Made by a program: the position numbers and the translations under genes. From positions 48,540,827 through 48,604,826 of the forward strand of contig OY744544.1 in NCBI GenBank assembly GCA_963556195.1: 64,000 nt of DNA, given 5' to 3'. This document shows positions 30,311 to 43,389 of this stretch, piece by piece. Below the pieces are notes generated by a model. The model did not search any database. It saw only the letters and a list, made by a program, of their open reading frames with translations, and was not told the origin of the DNA. The stretch is from Sepiola atlantica. Lineage: Eukaryota; Mollusca; Cephalopoda; Sepiida; Sepiolidae. How positions within the stretch are numbered: the stretch's first letter is position 1; every line of letters starts with the position of its first letter.

Positions 30311-31480
30311 AGTGATGAATAGTTTCCAATTGCTTCATGTATGACTTTCTGGCTGCTCCATATATATAGCATCCATAGTCGAGTTTGGATCTAACTAAGG
30401 ATCGGTAGAGTTTAAGTAATGTTGTTTTGTCAGCACCTAAGTCAGTGTGTGCCAGAACTTTGATTAATTGCATGGCCTTATCCTATTTTGTTTTTAGATA
30501 TTTTATGTGGGGTATAAATTTTCTATCAAATATGATGCCCAAGTACTTGTGTTGATCAACAACTGGGATATTATTCTGATTCAGTTTCAAGATGGGGTCA
30601 TGATGGATCCTTCAGAGTTTGCAAAAATGTATACATTTTGTTTTGTCCTTTGAGAATTTTAATCCGTTTTCTATGGCCCATTTGTTTATTTTATTTAGAC
30701 AGAGTTGGCGTTTGCGTTCGGCTGTGGGTATGTATTTTGATCGATAGCATATAAGTAAATCATCCACCTATAGAGTGCAGTCGATCCCAGTATTCATGTT
30801 TTAAAGATATTATTTATTTTTATATTTTTTATATTGAAAAGGGTGACAGACAGGATGCTTTCTTGGGGTACGCAGATTTCTTGTTCTTTTTGAGTTGAAA
30901 GTATGTTGCCCATCCGCACTTGAAAGTGTCTATCATTTAAGAAGTTGCAGATGAATTCTGGCATTCTGCCTTTAAGTCCAAGTTCCAGGTAGTGTCGTAA
31001 ACCTTTTCGATGTCAAACAAGATTGTTATCAGGTGTTTCTTCTTGACAAATACTTCCCTTATGAGTGTCTCAAGTCTAATCAGGTGGGCAATAGGGCTTC
31101 TTTTCCTGAAGTCTGACTGATATTCTGTAATCAGGTTTTTGGTTTCCAAATACCAGGTTAGTCTCCCATTAATCATTCTTTCTAAAGGTCTTACACAGGC
31201 AACAGGTGAAGGTAATGGGTCGATGATTTATTGGATCTATATGGTCTTTTTTTGGTTTGGCTACTGGGATCACTATAGCTTGTTTCCAGTTTTTTTGGAA
31301 TGCTGTTATTCATCCATATTTAATTATATATTTGTAGTTTAGGGATGGTTTTGGTAGTTTTTTTTAAAGAAATTGGCGATGAATTTCATCAGGGTCAACT
31401 GCTGTATCATGAGATTTATGTATTGCTTCTTCTAATTCTGTTCTGTTGAATGTTTGGTTGTATTTTTCTTCATCGTTTGA
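30310..31480 (-). pseudogene. LINE copy 1: reverse transcriptase remnant
   Basis: Minus-strand pieces in changing frames. INGRLTWYLETKNLITEYQS, RKRSPIAHLIRLETLIREVF and LITILFDIEKVYDTTWNLDL correspond to RT fingers/palm; the first catalytic Asp is in FDIE. Downstream, VDDLLICYRSKYIPTA-type sequence near 30720-30780 corresponds to the second catalytic box. Comparison with 58569-59359 makes the assignment firm. Confidence 0.8.
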
Positions 31481-31517
31481 CTTGAAGTAATTTTTGTTGT
31501 TTCTTCATTCTGCTTTA

Positions 31518-32640
31518 TTATTTAAATTTTTTTTTTTTTTTTTTGATGAGGAATTTATTGAAAATTGTTCGGCTAGTTTGTTTGCAATGTTTTCCTTGTT
31601 GGTGATCTTTGTTATTGCAAATAAGATGTTTGATAGAGTCCTTGTTGCTCTTCCCTGATATTTTCCTGATAATCTCCCATACTTTTTTGGATTTGGTGTT
31701 TACATTTATTTTCAATACATAGTTTTTCCATGCGTTCCATTTTGATTCTTTGATAGTTTTTCGTACTTTTGCTCTGCTGTTTTTATATAGGTTCAAATTC
31801 TCCTTTGTTGGGTTATTTAAAAATTTTCTTAGGTTAGCACGAGTTCTTACAGCTTTTTGGCATTCTTTGTTTAACCATGATTTGTTGAATTTGAGGAAGT
31901 GGAACTTTTGGTATGTTCTCCTTTGCTGAAATATGTTATATATTCTTCAGTGTCAGTGTTAGTATCTGGTATTAGTTCATATTGGCATGAGTTGGGAATT
32001 TTCCCCAGTTTGCTTTTTGTAAATTCCAACAGGGTATTGTGTCATCTAGTTTTGGATTCTATTTTCCAGTATAATAGGGAAGTGATCGTTTCCGCATGTT
32101 TCATCATGGGTTCTCCAACTACAGTCCATGTATACAGTTGGGTTGCATATTGTTAAGTTTATTGCTGAGAGAGTACTTGTATCAATTGGTTTTGGTTTAG
32201 TATTGTTTCCATAATTTGGCCTCTTTTGTTTTTTTTTACTACCCCATAACTCATTATGGCTGTTAAAATCTCCCATTAGTAGGAAAGGCTTTGGTATTTG
32301 TTGAATTAAATTATTTAGTTCTGGCTCATCCATTGTTTCATTTGGTGATATATATAGTGAACAAAAGTTTATTTCTTCATGTAGTGTTGCAGTTATTGCA
32401 ACTACTTGCATATTTGTTTTTAAGTTTATTTTGCTGTATGGAATATTTTTATTAATATTTAATGATGATCCACCAGTGACTATGTTTGATTTTTTGTTTA
32501 TGTAGTTGTATGATGAGTAATGTTTTATATTTCTCTTTTAGGTGAGTTTCTTGTATGCAGATTATAGCAGGGCATAAAATTTTGAGTATTATTTCTTCAA
32601 GATTAATTTTTGCGCCTCTTATGTTTCATTGTAATATTTT
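31518..32640 (-). pseudogene. LINE copy 1: endonuclease remnant and linker
   Basis: The frame 32046-32411 contains MQVVAITATLHEEINFCSLY, KPFLLMGDFNSHNELWG and CGNDHFPIILENR, the Asp/Asn and terminal DH motifs of APE-type endonucleases. Upstream to 32640, PAIICIQETHLKEK supplies the QE motif. 31518-31796 (KSKWNAWKNYVLKIN, KKVWEIIRKISGKS) is the endonuclease-RT linker. Confidence 0.8.
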
Positions 32641-33289
32641 GTTTGCCATGGTTTATGTTTCCTTTTCTAAATTTGGATTGTTGGTGTTAGTCAACATCCA
32701 TGGATTCAGTATTTTCTTGTTTATTTTTTGTTTTATTTTTAGATCAGATCGTGATGTTGTGTTCTTGTTTTGTCAGGGTTGCTTCATTATCTTTTTTATT
32801 TGTTCTCTCTTGAGCCCGTGATTGTTTGGTTCCGGATGTGCCAGGGATTTGTGGTAGTTCTATTTTTGTTTTGTTTGATGTTTTGGTTGTTTTTTTTTTT
32901 ATTTTGGTTTATCTCGGGGTAGGTCTTTGTATTTGTGATATTCATGATTGTGGGTTTGATTTCACTTATAAATTTTAACCAATCATTTGGACCCAGGTTC
33001 AGTAATTTTTTATGAGTATGTCATATTTATCATTTTTTTTTTTTCGTATTTTTTTTTTTTTTTTTGGTAATTTGTGCATAGCTTTTTCCCTTCATGTATG
33101 TGTCTACAATTCTCCTTGGTTCAGGAAAAGAGATATTTTGTTTTAGTTATTTCTTTTTCTTTCTTCCATACATCGCAGATTTTTGCATAGGCTGGATGAT
33201 CTTCTCCAGTTTGAACAATTTCACCTGTTTATGCATTCGTTTGTAGTGTGGTTGGAGTTTTCTGAGTACATCTTCTGCATACTGGCCTA

Positions 33290-33638
33290 TTATAACATAT
33301 CTTCATCATGTCCGAACTTTTGGGATTTATGACACCAAAAAGGATTTGGTATGAATAGTTCAACTTTTTCTATTGAGTATCCAATTCTTATCTCTTTTGG
33401 CGCCTTTGGTGTGCTGAAGGTCATGATATAGGTGTTTGTTTGTATGATGTTTCCGTTCTTTTTAATGGACACTCTTTTGATATCTATTAGACCGAGATTT
33501 CAATTGTTTTTATTTTATCTATTGTGCAGCTGGAGAGTTCTTTACTTCGAATTACACCCTCTGACGTATTCATTTTTCCATGTGGATAAGATTTTTTTTT
33601 TTTTTATGGAAATTTTCCATTTTTAGTATAGTATCGGC
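33290..33638 (-). pseudogene. LINE copy 1: gag, 3' part
   Basis: MSIKKNGNIIQTNTYIMTF and KEIRIGYSIEKVELFIPNPF match the copy 2 gag (KRENKIIQTNTYVMTF, KMKIGYTIEKVQQYIPNPV). The CCHC knuckle that follows in copy 2 is degenerate here (WCHKSQKFGHDEDM). The frame continues upstream across the hAT insertion into 37320-37470. Confidence 0.8.
33631..33638. repeat. 8-bp target-site duplication (left)
   Basis: GTATCGGC immediately before the hAT terminus. It is repeated exactly at 37320-37327. Confidence 0.9.
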
Positions 33639-36077
33639 TAGAGTTGGGCGGTTTTGAAATTTTGGTTTCGGTATCGTTTTTTTTGAAAAAAATTTTTTTA
33701 CTATGGAAGCTATTCATTCTCTTGTGTGATGATTAGTTATTATTCAACGTTTAGTTGAATTATGCCACTGTTTCGATAATTTTGTGACTGAATCATTCTC
33801 CATGATATGAATCATATAAGTTTTAAGGTGTTGACTGTTGTAATCAAAGTTCTGATACCTTTTCAACAGTTAACTCGTTAAAACAGTGACCAAAGATTCA
33901 TGAAAGATTTCTGAAGAATAAAACTGAGTTTGAATATACATTCTATCTAATTCTTTAACCCATCAGAAGCTAAAATATAACTCAGAAATGCAAGAAATTA
34001 AAAAACGAAAATTTATTTAAACAAACAAAATAATTTTACAAATAAAATTAAGCAAAAATGATTATGAAAATGAAATATTGTCAAAATTATTTGACAGATA
34101 AAAATTTTAATTTTTTAATAGGTGAAAATGTTTACAAGACGTGTCTTGTCGCGTAAAATAAACACACCATATACTTCTCGAATTGCCGGTGTTGACTGTT
34201 GGGATGTCTGTCATTTTGTGTGCTCGAAGTTCTGTCAACTGGTGCGTGTTGGGGGTTAATATTTGTTTTTAAGACAGGATAATAAAACTTTATAGACATG
34301 CGTAAAAGACTAGTAGTACACCCGAAAACCGCGCCAAAGGAAAAGGAAGGATGGTTAAAAAAAAGTAGAGATTATTAATTCACCTAAAGTCATTTTTTAA
34401 GCTTTAAGGTAATTTTAGTCATAGAATTCATGACTTGGATTAAAGTTTAATAATTAAACTTTCGAATAAATTGTCAACTCTAAATAAATACCATATTAAC
34501 AATTTAGTAAAATATAAATCGTTGCATAGTCTACTTTTTGAATAACCCATTTTTGGGAGAGAAAACGGTATAGTTGAGAGATAGTTCTCTAGAAATGACA
34601 ATTTATGTATGAAGTGGCTTTTCAAAAGTAAACAATGAAATGCCTAATGTTTAAAATAATTTTTAAAATCCGAATAAAGTGATGCTAGCATTGGCAACTA
34701 CTTTTTTTCTTTTTAAATGTTTATACTCGCTCACTACTTTTCGTTTATTTACTTTTACAAGTATTTTTTTAAAATTTCATTTTAATAACTTATTTTTTTA
34801 GATAACTCTGAAACAAACAAATAATTATTTTACAATTTTGAGTTGAATCAAATAGATTTTCGACATCATACGGAACGCGTTTGATTTTTCTTTTTCATTT
34901 GAAAATAGTTTATGCTAAAAATACGATGTCATGTCTGTCGTATTTCTCTTTTTTTCATTTGAAAATTCAAAATGTTAATGATAAACAAACTGTAAACAAA
35001 GATTTCTTCCTACAAGTAGCAATACACATGAAAAAATTTAAATTGCTTAAAATATCTCAATAATAGCATATATAGAAAGAGCTTGATGATCTAAGAAAGA
35101 ATCTTTTTAAATTTTTTAAATCTGACTAAAAATAAGGAAGTTATGAATATTTTTGTGCCTCACACAATTGGATATTTTCCCCTCTTTAAGACCATATGCG
35201 TTTCGTCACATTTTTTTACACTAGTTTTTCAGTAAAAATGTTATATCTTTGTTAAAACACAAGATTAAGCAATGAAATTTACCATATAAGTGTATTTTTG
35301 TACAAGGAATCAGAATATGCCACTGAAAATCTCCAGAAATTAATGGTTTCCAAGTAATCTGCACTAAGTGCACATAAATATGCTGCAATACCTTAAAAAT
35401 ACCATGAATCCATTAAAAGAAAGAAGTTAGAAAACTCAAAGTTGAATTGTAATACATTTTATGTACAAGAAACTAAAATCTAATACTAGGACTGTTTAAA
35501 AATGAATATATTGCAAGATTTCTTTAGCATTATTGTAGATTTACACCTTCTGCTAACTCACCCCCTTACCTCCCCAAAATATGAGATTCTACTTTTTTTA
35601 TTTAGGCAATTACATGTTAACACCCTGAAAAACTTGGCAGAAAGAAAGAAACAAAAACAATTATTTTAGAATTTAAAGTGGGGATCAGTTTCACATAAAA
35701 TAATCCCCCATTTCAAGGCTATTCTAGCGTTTTAGGATAGTTAATTATTTTTTCTATGGGAAATAAATCTTGTGCGTTTTTCTTGTTTTTTTTTTTTTTC
35801 TTTTTTTTTAGACGATTATGAGGGTCTTTGTGGGAGGAGGGGGGCTTACCACTTGAACTTCAGGTTAGTGGTAGGGCTAGGGGCAATTAAGTGTGAACAC
35901 CCTGAAAACTTAGCAGAAAGAAAAAAAAACAATTCATTTAGAATTTCAAGTGGGGGATTAGTTTCACATATATTTAATGTAGAATAATTCACAATTTCCG
36001 GGCCATTCTAGCGTTTTAGGGCATTAATCAATTTTTTTCTATGGCAAATAAATCCTGTGCGTTTTTTTATGGGCGTC

Positions 36078-36115
<38 letters not shown>

Positions 36116-37319
36116 TTTTTAGATGATTATGTGTGGTTTTAATGGGCTTTTTTGTAGGATTAGGGCTTCCTACTCGGACTTAGCGTTAGTGATAAGGTTA
36201 AGGAAGGGGTTTTGTTTTGGATGGAGGTTGCCATTCGGACTTAGTGTTAGGGTTAAGGGAGTTTTTTAGGGGTGGCTTGCCACTCATATTTAAGGTTAAT
36301 GGTACGATACGTTCAAGAAGGCATTTTTAGTAAGTGGGCTTGTTAGTCGTACCTAGAGTTAATGGTAGAGTAATTATTTATTTTATAAATTTCACTAAAA
36401 GGCAAGAATGGCTAGGAAATCGGAGATCATTTTACATTAAATTTATATGCGAAACTGATCCCCCACTCTAAATTCTAAACTATTTTTTTGTTGTTTAGTT
36501 TTTTCGCCAAGACTTTAAGACGTAATCGCCTAAAAAAGTAGAATCTTAATTTTTTTTTTAAATTGGCGACTAGAAAGTCATTACTACTAGAAGTTCGAAA
36601 GTTGAGTGAAAACCAGTATTTTTTAAAGTATTTTTTATAAAAGAACCAAATAGGATTAACTTTTTTAATCACAAAAAGTATTTTTATCTTACTTTTAAAG
36701 AAGTTTATAAACGAATTTTACAAAGCTTTATAAGACGCTGCTGCTGATTGATTGTTATATCAGCAATACTAGCAGCCATTGTTGACTTTCGCTCAAAAAA
36801 AGGACAATATTTTTTAGGATAAGATAATTTAAAATTACTATTACCGAAAGACAAAACAACGTACAATTATAATTTTAATGCATAAAAAAAGATGAAAGAT
36901 TAATTTATTTACTAGTTGGGTACGAAAAATGTAAGGATATTCATCTCCTAACAAAATGATGGTATTTTGAGCTCTTAAAGTGCTTTAGTTTTTAAGATAT
37001 GACTATTTTAATAGAACTACCATCAAATATGTGATTGTCCAAACAGTTTTCTGGCCGATGTGTATTGCTAAGTACATTAAATGTTTTTATCATATATTTG
37101 TTCAATCTGTCCTCTTACTAATATAACATTTTTTGGTAATATTCAATTTTATTCAAATCGGAAAATCTTTTCAACCGTGTTTCCTTGTATATGGTGGCTT
37201 ACTGTAGTAAAAACACAATACCGAACGGTTACGGTTTAAAAAAAAAAAAACCGATTCGGTATTCGGTATGGAGACGAAACCGAAAAACCGCGGTTTTTCG
37301 GTAAAACCGCCCATCTCTA
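33639..37319. mobile_element. Non-autonomous hAT-type DNA transposon (3.7 kb)
   Basis: The termini are inverted: TAGAGTTGGGCGGTTTT at 33639 and its mirror AAAACCGCCCATCTCTA ending at 37319 (one mismatch). Further CCGAAA/TTTCGG-rich subterminal inverted sequence follows, and there is a perfect 8-bp duplication, as for hAT elements. The interior is AT-rich and contains a two-copy direct repeat (about 35625-35800 and 35885-36070, sharing AACACCCTGAAAA-CTT-GCAGAAAGAAA) plus an inverted relative at 36415-36540. There is no transposase ORF. Pieces of the same interior occur at 3160, 54935 and 62640. Confidence 0.85.
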
Positions 37320-37600
37320 GTATCGGCATATCTTTTTATTTTCCATCTCTACCAATATTGTTCCATTGTGTACATTTTTAACGGTTTTTGGTGTTATGTT
37401 TGTGGAGATTACCTTTTGGATTAAAAATGGAGATAATTTTGTTAGGTGTCATCTTCTGATTCCAGAATAATAAATCTGAGTCTGAGTAAGATTTTGTGTG
37501 TGGTCTCTTGGTTGATATGTTAGCCATCTATTTCTTTGTAAGCTTTCATCATCCCTGCTCTCCACCCGCTACAAAAGCCAATTTAATGGGAAATACGAGG
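37320..37600 (-). pseudogene. LINE copy 1: gag 5' part, right of the hAT insertion
   Basis: The minus strand reads TPKTVKNVHNGTILVEMENK then KKICRY up to the insertion point. Copy 2 has MTPKVVKKIGQ and continues KKRHADF. The adjoining 5' leader (GCTTTCATCATCCCTGCTC block at about 37544) resembles copy 2 near 61955-61975, so the element's 5' end is near 37590. Confidence 0.8.
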
Positions 37601-40600
37601 TGGGGGGAGGAGGTGGACTCATTCGCCCTCCTGAAGGAAATTGTTGGTTTATGTTTTAGGCTTTGCAGAACATGATTGAGTTTTGCAAAGAGAAAAAAAA
37701 AACAATAAAACATCAATGCTTGGTGTATTTTGGGCCAGGAAGCCGATATCTTCAGACATCCTGATCTGGTAGCACCAGGAAGTCACAAAGAACTCATCAT
37801 CAAACTCAACAGGACATAGTAATCGGTCTTCACCATCACTGGTGAAATTCTATTTCTGCACATTCTTTCATTCGAATATTCTTCTTTATAAGCTGAGTGA
37901 ATATTTAAAGTTGTTTCTTTTTATTATAGTAATACTGTTTTAATCTCTAATGGATAAGGATGTAAACAACTTCCAAAATTTTAATACATGAGGATTTGCT
38001 AAGAATTTTTAAGCCAGAATGGATCCATTAAACAAGTGGTACACATGTAAGAGTACTAATGGGAATTTCCGTAGTTTAGTTTTAGTTGTACCCTCCTCAC
38101 CCAGTACTAGGTACATGGTTTTATACTAAATATCTACTGCAAATAAATTTAATGAACCGGAGAATTTTAATGTCCCTAAAAAAAATAGAAACAGTATGTG
38201 CAACGCGTGTCTGAAATTTGGTGATTAAAAAAAATAATTGAAAATATTTTTTTAGAATTTAGAGTGGCAATCAAAACCGCAAATAAATTTAACGAACCTG
38301 AGAATGTTAATCTCCCTAAAATGATAGAAATAGTGTGTGCGGCATGAATTTAAATGGGACAGTTAAAAGCCAATTTATAATTTACTAGCAAAAACTACCC
38401 GTCCTCTGGGCGGCAATTACTGACGCTGTAGTCTTCTTTAAGGAAACCAAAGAAGTAATTTTCATTAGACATTTTGGTAATTTAGAGGAAATTAAAAAAA
38501 ATAATGATTGTCGTGATGTTATTTGATATATTCCAATATGGGGGAAATATACTGTGCATGAACATTGTAAAATTTTGTTTTTTAGAAAAAAAAACAACAA
38601 AAAAGTTAATTGATATGATATTTAAGATATTCAACGTCGATAAATTTTATTTTGTTTCAATAAAATTAGAATGAATTCCCCATTAAAACTGGTTATATAA
38701 TGAAATGAAACGTTGATTGGTCAAATACTCCACTTTTATATTACTGAGTAATTCTAAATTGGTACTTTGTACTTTTCACCTTCATTATAAAAAATAAAAA
38801 TATGTAAAGAATATTTTAAAAAATACTTTTTTTTTTGTAATTTAGAAAGATTAGGAGGTTTATTTCAAGCAATGAATTGAAATATTTGCCGACCTCATTA
38901 CAATTTTGCTAACATAATCCAACAGATTCATTAACCATTGCATCATATCCGATTTTTGCATTTGTATATGTTTCATCACATTTGATAAAAACAGGAAAAC
39001 AGTTTTTGAAGAGGAACGTCTTTAAAACATTCAGTCACAGACATGAACTGTAGATGGGAGGACACTCCTTATACATTCGGTCAGCAATTGATGTGCTGTA
39101 ATAAAAGCCTCCCAAACTTTAGTACTACAAATGCCAAATTTTTATCATCCGCATTGTATCTAGCTCTGTAGAGCCCATTAATGGGTCATGTACATTTGTC
39201 TAAAATGTATTCAATGTCTCTCATTCCATAATGCAAGTTTAACCAATGAGTCTTGGAATGTCATCATTGACAATGATTATGGAAAGAGAGGGTTTCGCCA
39301 ATTTTCAAGATTCTTCTTTTTCTTAAATCATTTTTTTAAAATCATTTTTTTGCAAAATTTTAATAGCTAATAACATTTTTCTTTTTGCATGTTCTCAATT
39401 TGAGTACACAACTGATTATGTGTTAAGTACTTATTAATACATAATGAGCTAACATCCTTAATTACTGCTCATTCTTCAATGTTTCTTTTTTTATTGAAGT
39501 AGAATATTGTTAAATCAGCACATTTTTTGTTAATACTAGACATGCTATCAAAATCTCTAAAAAGTAACCTCAACGTGGCAGTATTCTGTAAAACAAGTCT
39601 CATGTAGCTGGAAGGGAAAAAAATGTTGTGTATTAGGTGTGTCACCTGAACAAAATTGCATTCAAGAGCTCCCATCAATTTTTACATCCCTATCAACCAC
39701 ATCAAATCAATGATGCGTGTCTGGTTAATCAATTTCAGGTTCACAGACTTTCTCAATTAAATCTTTTAGAAGTTTAGAAATTATGGAAGTAGCATCTTCC
39801 TTAACAACATTTTCATTTTCAAAAGGTGCAGTCTGATTTTTTAAAGCAATATAATTAGGACAACACTATTTTACATGTTTCATAACTTTGGTTTGGAGTG
39901 AAAGACAATGTTTGTTCAGGTTTACTTTTCTCAACCATTTTTTGTTCATTTTTGTATTGCTGTTTTTTACCAGCTAATTTTCAACATCGTTGAAGGTGGA
40001 TATTTTGTATTACATTTTTTGTTACAAAACATCTGTTCTTCCAGATTCCAAAAGTACTTTTTATTATCAAACAGTTTAATTTACAAACCTGTTTTAATTA
40101 AAAAAAAAAAAAAAATTCTACTCCAAGTTTGTCTAAAAAGTGAATTAAATGAAGAATTAAAAAAATTTTTTTTAATTATAATCAAAATAAAATTCCTCTA
40201 GTCCATCTTTAGCTCTGTTGATAATTGATTTTTGTTACTATTCAAGTTTTAATTTTTTTTCTCAATTCACCTCAAACCAAAATAAAATCTGATTCTGAGA
40301 TTTTTTCTGCTAAAAAAATCTTTGGTCTGTTGTTACATAAAATATCTTCAGACGCTGCCTCGTTTACAGCTCATTAGTGTTTTCTTGACATTTCCTCTGT
40401 AATGATCGCACTCTGATTGGTTCAGCCGGCGTGTTTATCTAGGTCCATTTATTTTATTATTTAACTGCATAAATACAATTTAAAAAGAGGTATTTAATTA
40501 GAACATTCTCGTTTAAAAGTTACATATTTACTTTTAGACCCCACCTAAAAATAATTTAAGAGTAAGTTTCTATCAAATAGATAGTTTATTTTACTTTTAA

Positions 40601-41030
40601 TTTACATTGTTATTTGTGGCAGAAGCTGATGGATCTATATGTTCTCATTTTTGGAAACAAAACATCTCACCAGACCTCATGCATCCACCCAAGATTTGTT
40701 TGTCGATTAAAAAAAGATAATTTTTCCATTTTCAGTACTTTTATATTAATAAAAAACTTTCTTGAATGACAATTTTATGATTTTTAGTATTATTTATGTG
40801 CAATTTTTTAGCATTGTTTATGTGCAATTTTTCAATTCTTTTGATCTTCACTAAAAATTTTGTACCTCTTGTATTGTGTGTAGTTACAAAACATTATTTC
40901 AAATTAAATTACACTAAATTTAAAGAAAGACAAGTTTTTTTGTATATTTAATTAAAATGTCACTAGAAAAAGAGAATAATATCATTGTGAACGAACATAT
41001 ATTATACTGACCCCCAAAGGAGGAGGTAAT
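37600..41030. other. Intron with no confident gene; possible Helitron 3' end
   Basis: AT-rich, with short open frames of low-complexity composition. At 38385-38410 the minus strand shows a hairpin CCGCCC-AGA-GGACGG, a short spacer and CTAG followed by T, a Helitron-type 3' terminus. A minus-strand stretch at 39000-39900 has protein-like pieces (frame 39469-39678) that may be a decayed DNA-transposon gene, but I could not assign it. Confidence 0.4.
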
Positions 41031-41033
41031 GAA

Positions 41034-41640
41034 TAGTGATGGGACGATTTCAATATTTTTCTTGGTTCCGATACAATTACAAATTCCGACTTATGTTAAC
41101 AAAATCAACTAACAATTTGTTTACATCCATTTTTTTAGTATAATATTGCGCTGGAACAAATCTATATACAAAAACAGATATGGCATTTTTTTATATCTCA
41201 CCGATAAGTTATAGAAAAAAACAATACACATTGGTCAACTTTTTCTGGATTTCAAAAATAAAACTTTATTAATTAATAATTAACGAATGCTAACTTTCAT
41301 TTTAAAGAAGCAAACGTTTCTTTGTAAATGAATTTACTTAACTATTTTCAAAGGGAGGAGAAACAAGATTATAATTTCTAAATTTAAAAATATTTGTTTG
41401 AAAAGAAATACACTTTCTTTTACAAACTAAACATAATAAAAACATGCTTGTTTATGATTTTGTTTTACGAATTTAACTATATTGTACGTATTATTTTACA
41501 AAGAATGACAATAATGATATCGTAATTATAGGAGATTATGTGTAAACACCCTGAAAAACTTAGCCAAAAGAAGAAAACAAAAAACAAAAACAATTATTTT
41601 AGAATTCAGAGTGTGTGTGCGTGGGGGGGGGGGGTGAAAA
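41034..41640. mobile_element. hAT-type element fragment with one terminus
   Basis: TAGTGATGGGACGATTTCAATATTTTT at 41034 matches the right terminal repeat of the MITE at 47178-47598. The sequence after it shares further blocks with that MITE (AAATC/AACTAACAATTTG versus CAAAATTGTTAGTTGATTTTT) in inverted order. No second terminus or target duplication was found. 41525-41590 also carries the AACACCCTGAAAAACTTAGC block seen in 33639-37319. Confidence 0.6.
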
Positions 41641-42604
41641 TATATCTTTGAGCATATACTTTCAATACTTGATGTTTATCAACTAGTAACAACAGCGCAT
41701 ATATAAGTATACAAGGTTCATTTACATTCCAAAAGTTAAGATTTTATTTTATCTTACAAGAACATTTTCAAAACAGATACTCTTTAGTGCAATTATTTTA
41801 CAAACTCATTTCGCTTAAAGTAGACCAACCAACATTAATATGTTAATATTCGAGCTGTCCTCCTTGAGTTCTTCAGAAGGTACAAAAAGTTATTAGTTTG
41901 AAAAATCATACACTGTAGCATGACATGAAAGATAAATGTCCAAAGAATCAACCGTGAACTCACATTCGCCCTTCGGCATTGCTCCACCATGTGTGGAAGT
42001 CTGCCATCTTGAAACCTCAGTCAGGAGGCCTACTTAGTCCTGATCACCGACAACCTTCCTAGAGCTGGAGTCTTGAACAAAATATCCGGTTTGCAAACAT
42101 AAAATTGCTTCTGCTTATCGCCCGGCTTTTGTACTCCTTCTTTGTCTATTAGCCAGACGCAAAGGTACTAGCGCAGTGACACCTCAAAGACACTCAGTGC
42201 TTGGCCTTGTTTCCTGACTATGGCAATGAACACTGTCTCTCTTTCACTCTATCTGGGCAATTTGGGGAAAGTTTTTTGTCACCAAGCCTTACATGACTAG
42301 TCTGGGTCGCTCTTGTTCCGACAGGTTGAGAGTACAGGTTAGACTGGCTGCTGTTTCTGACTGGTAGTGCAGAAGCCCTAACTCTTAGGTAGCATTAAAA
42401 GCGGCTGCTCTATCATCAGTTGTATAATATCGGGATAGCTGTAGTGCCATGTCGCGCATAGAAAGGGACCCTGCACTTATCTTCAGTGGGCTTTCCAAAG
42501 GCCACAACCCCATGGATCAAGACCTGGCTAATAGTCTATTTATGTGAGCTTACCGGCATCAAACAAGCACCCACTTTGTCCACCACACTATCAAACAATT
42601 AAAA

Positions 42605-43380
42605 ATGACAATACAAAGTAAAAACAACAAATTAAAACCAGATTCCCAACATAAAACAACATATTCGCCTTCACCCATGCATTCACAAATATCCGGGGTG
42701 CTAAGAACCAACATCAATGACGTAGAAACCTTTCTCCTAGTAAATTCCCTTGATATCCTAGCACTAAGTGAAACCAACTTACACTCCTCAATCTCCTCAG
42801 ATCGATTTGACATGACTGGGTACCTCCATCTCTATGGTAAAGACTGACAAACATATGCACGGACTTGGGGTTTATGTTCGGAACACCTTTTCTTGACTAG
42901 AAAACAGTCTAGAACCAGATGATCAAGCCTACACGTGCTTACAACACAGTTACTTATATTTCATATACTGTTCTCCTTCAATCCAGGACTGTACCCTACT
43001 CAACTTTGTCTCTGATAGTACTTTCACTAGATCCAAGTGCCCAAATACATGTATATGGGAATTTTTATGTCCACAACCGTGATTGGTTTGGATTCTCGAA
43101 CTATACAGATGCAGCTGGTAAGTGCACATATAGCTTCTCCATTGCACACTCCCTTTCACAGACTGTTACTTTCCCGACCCACCTCCCTGACCATGTTGAT
43201 CAGCAAGCCTCACTTCTCGACCTGTTCTTGACCTCACTGCCAGACACTTGTGCGAAGAATGCTCATAGCCCTCTTGGGGACGCTGATCACCATGTGGTAA
43301 TAATTGATATCACCCTAGAGTCCTGTCCTAAACCTTTTTCTCAAAATGACGAGATACTTAAAATAGGCTGATTGGGAATC
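42605..43380 (+). pseudogene. LINE (CR1/Jockey) copy 1: endonuclease remnant
   Basis: Reads GVLRTNINDVETFLLVNSLD and ILALSETNLHSSI (Glu motif), then QIHVYGNFYVHNRDWFGFSN, TFPTHLPDHVDQQASLLDLF (Asp/Asn region) and SPLGDADHHVVIID with the terminal DH. Frameshifts occur near 42850 and 42990. Confidence 0.85.
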
Positions 43381-43389
43381 CATCAGAGA

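Larger units (their letters stand above)
28860..33638 (-). mobile_element. Jockey/I-type LINE, copy 1, part left of the hAT insertion
   Basis: A minus-strand element that parallels copy 2 (56880-62000) in order and wording. From 3' to 5' it has an untranslated tail with a CGGCAT(G/A)TCAAC block, a terminal Cys-His region, RNase H, RT, endonuclease and the start of gag. It is interrupted at 33638 by a hAT transposon and resumes at 37320. Every domain carries stops or frameshifts. Confidence 0.85.

Noticed and set aside
39469..39678. Possible hAT transposase piece on the minus strand
   Set aside because: The frame looks protein-like, but I could not identify a BED finger, dimerisation-domain or catalytic motif; left as unassigned.
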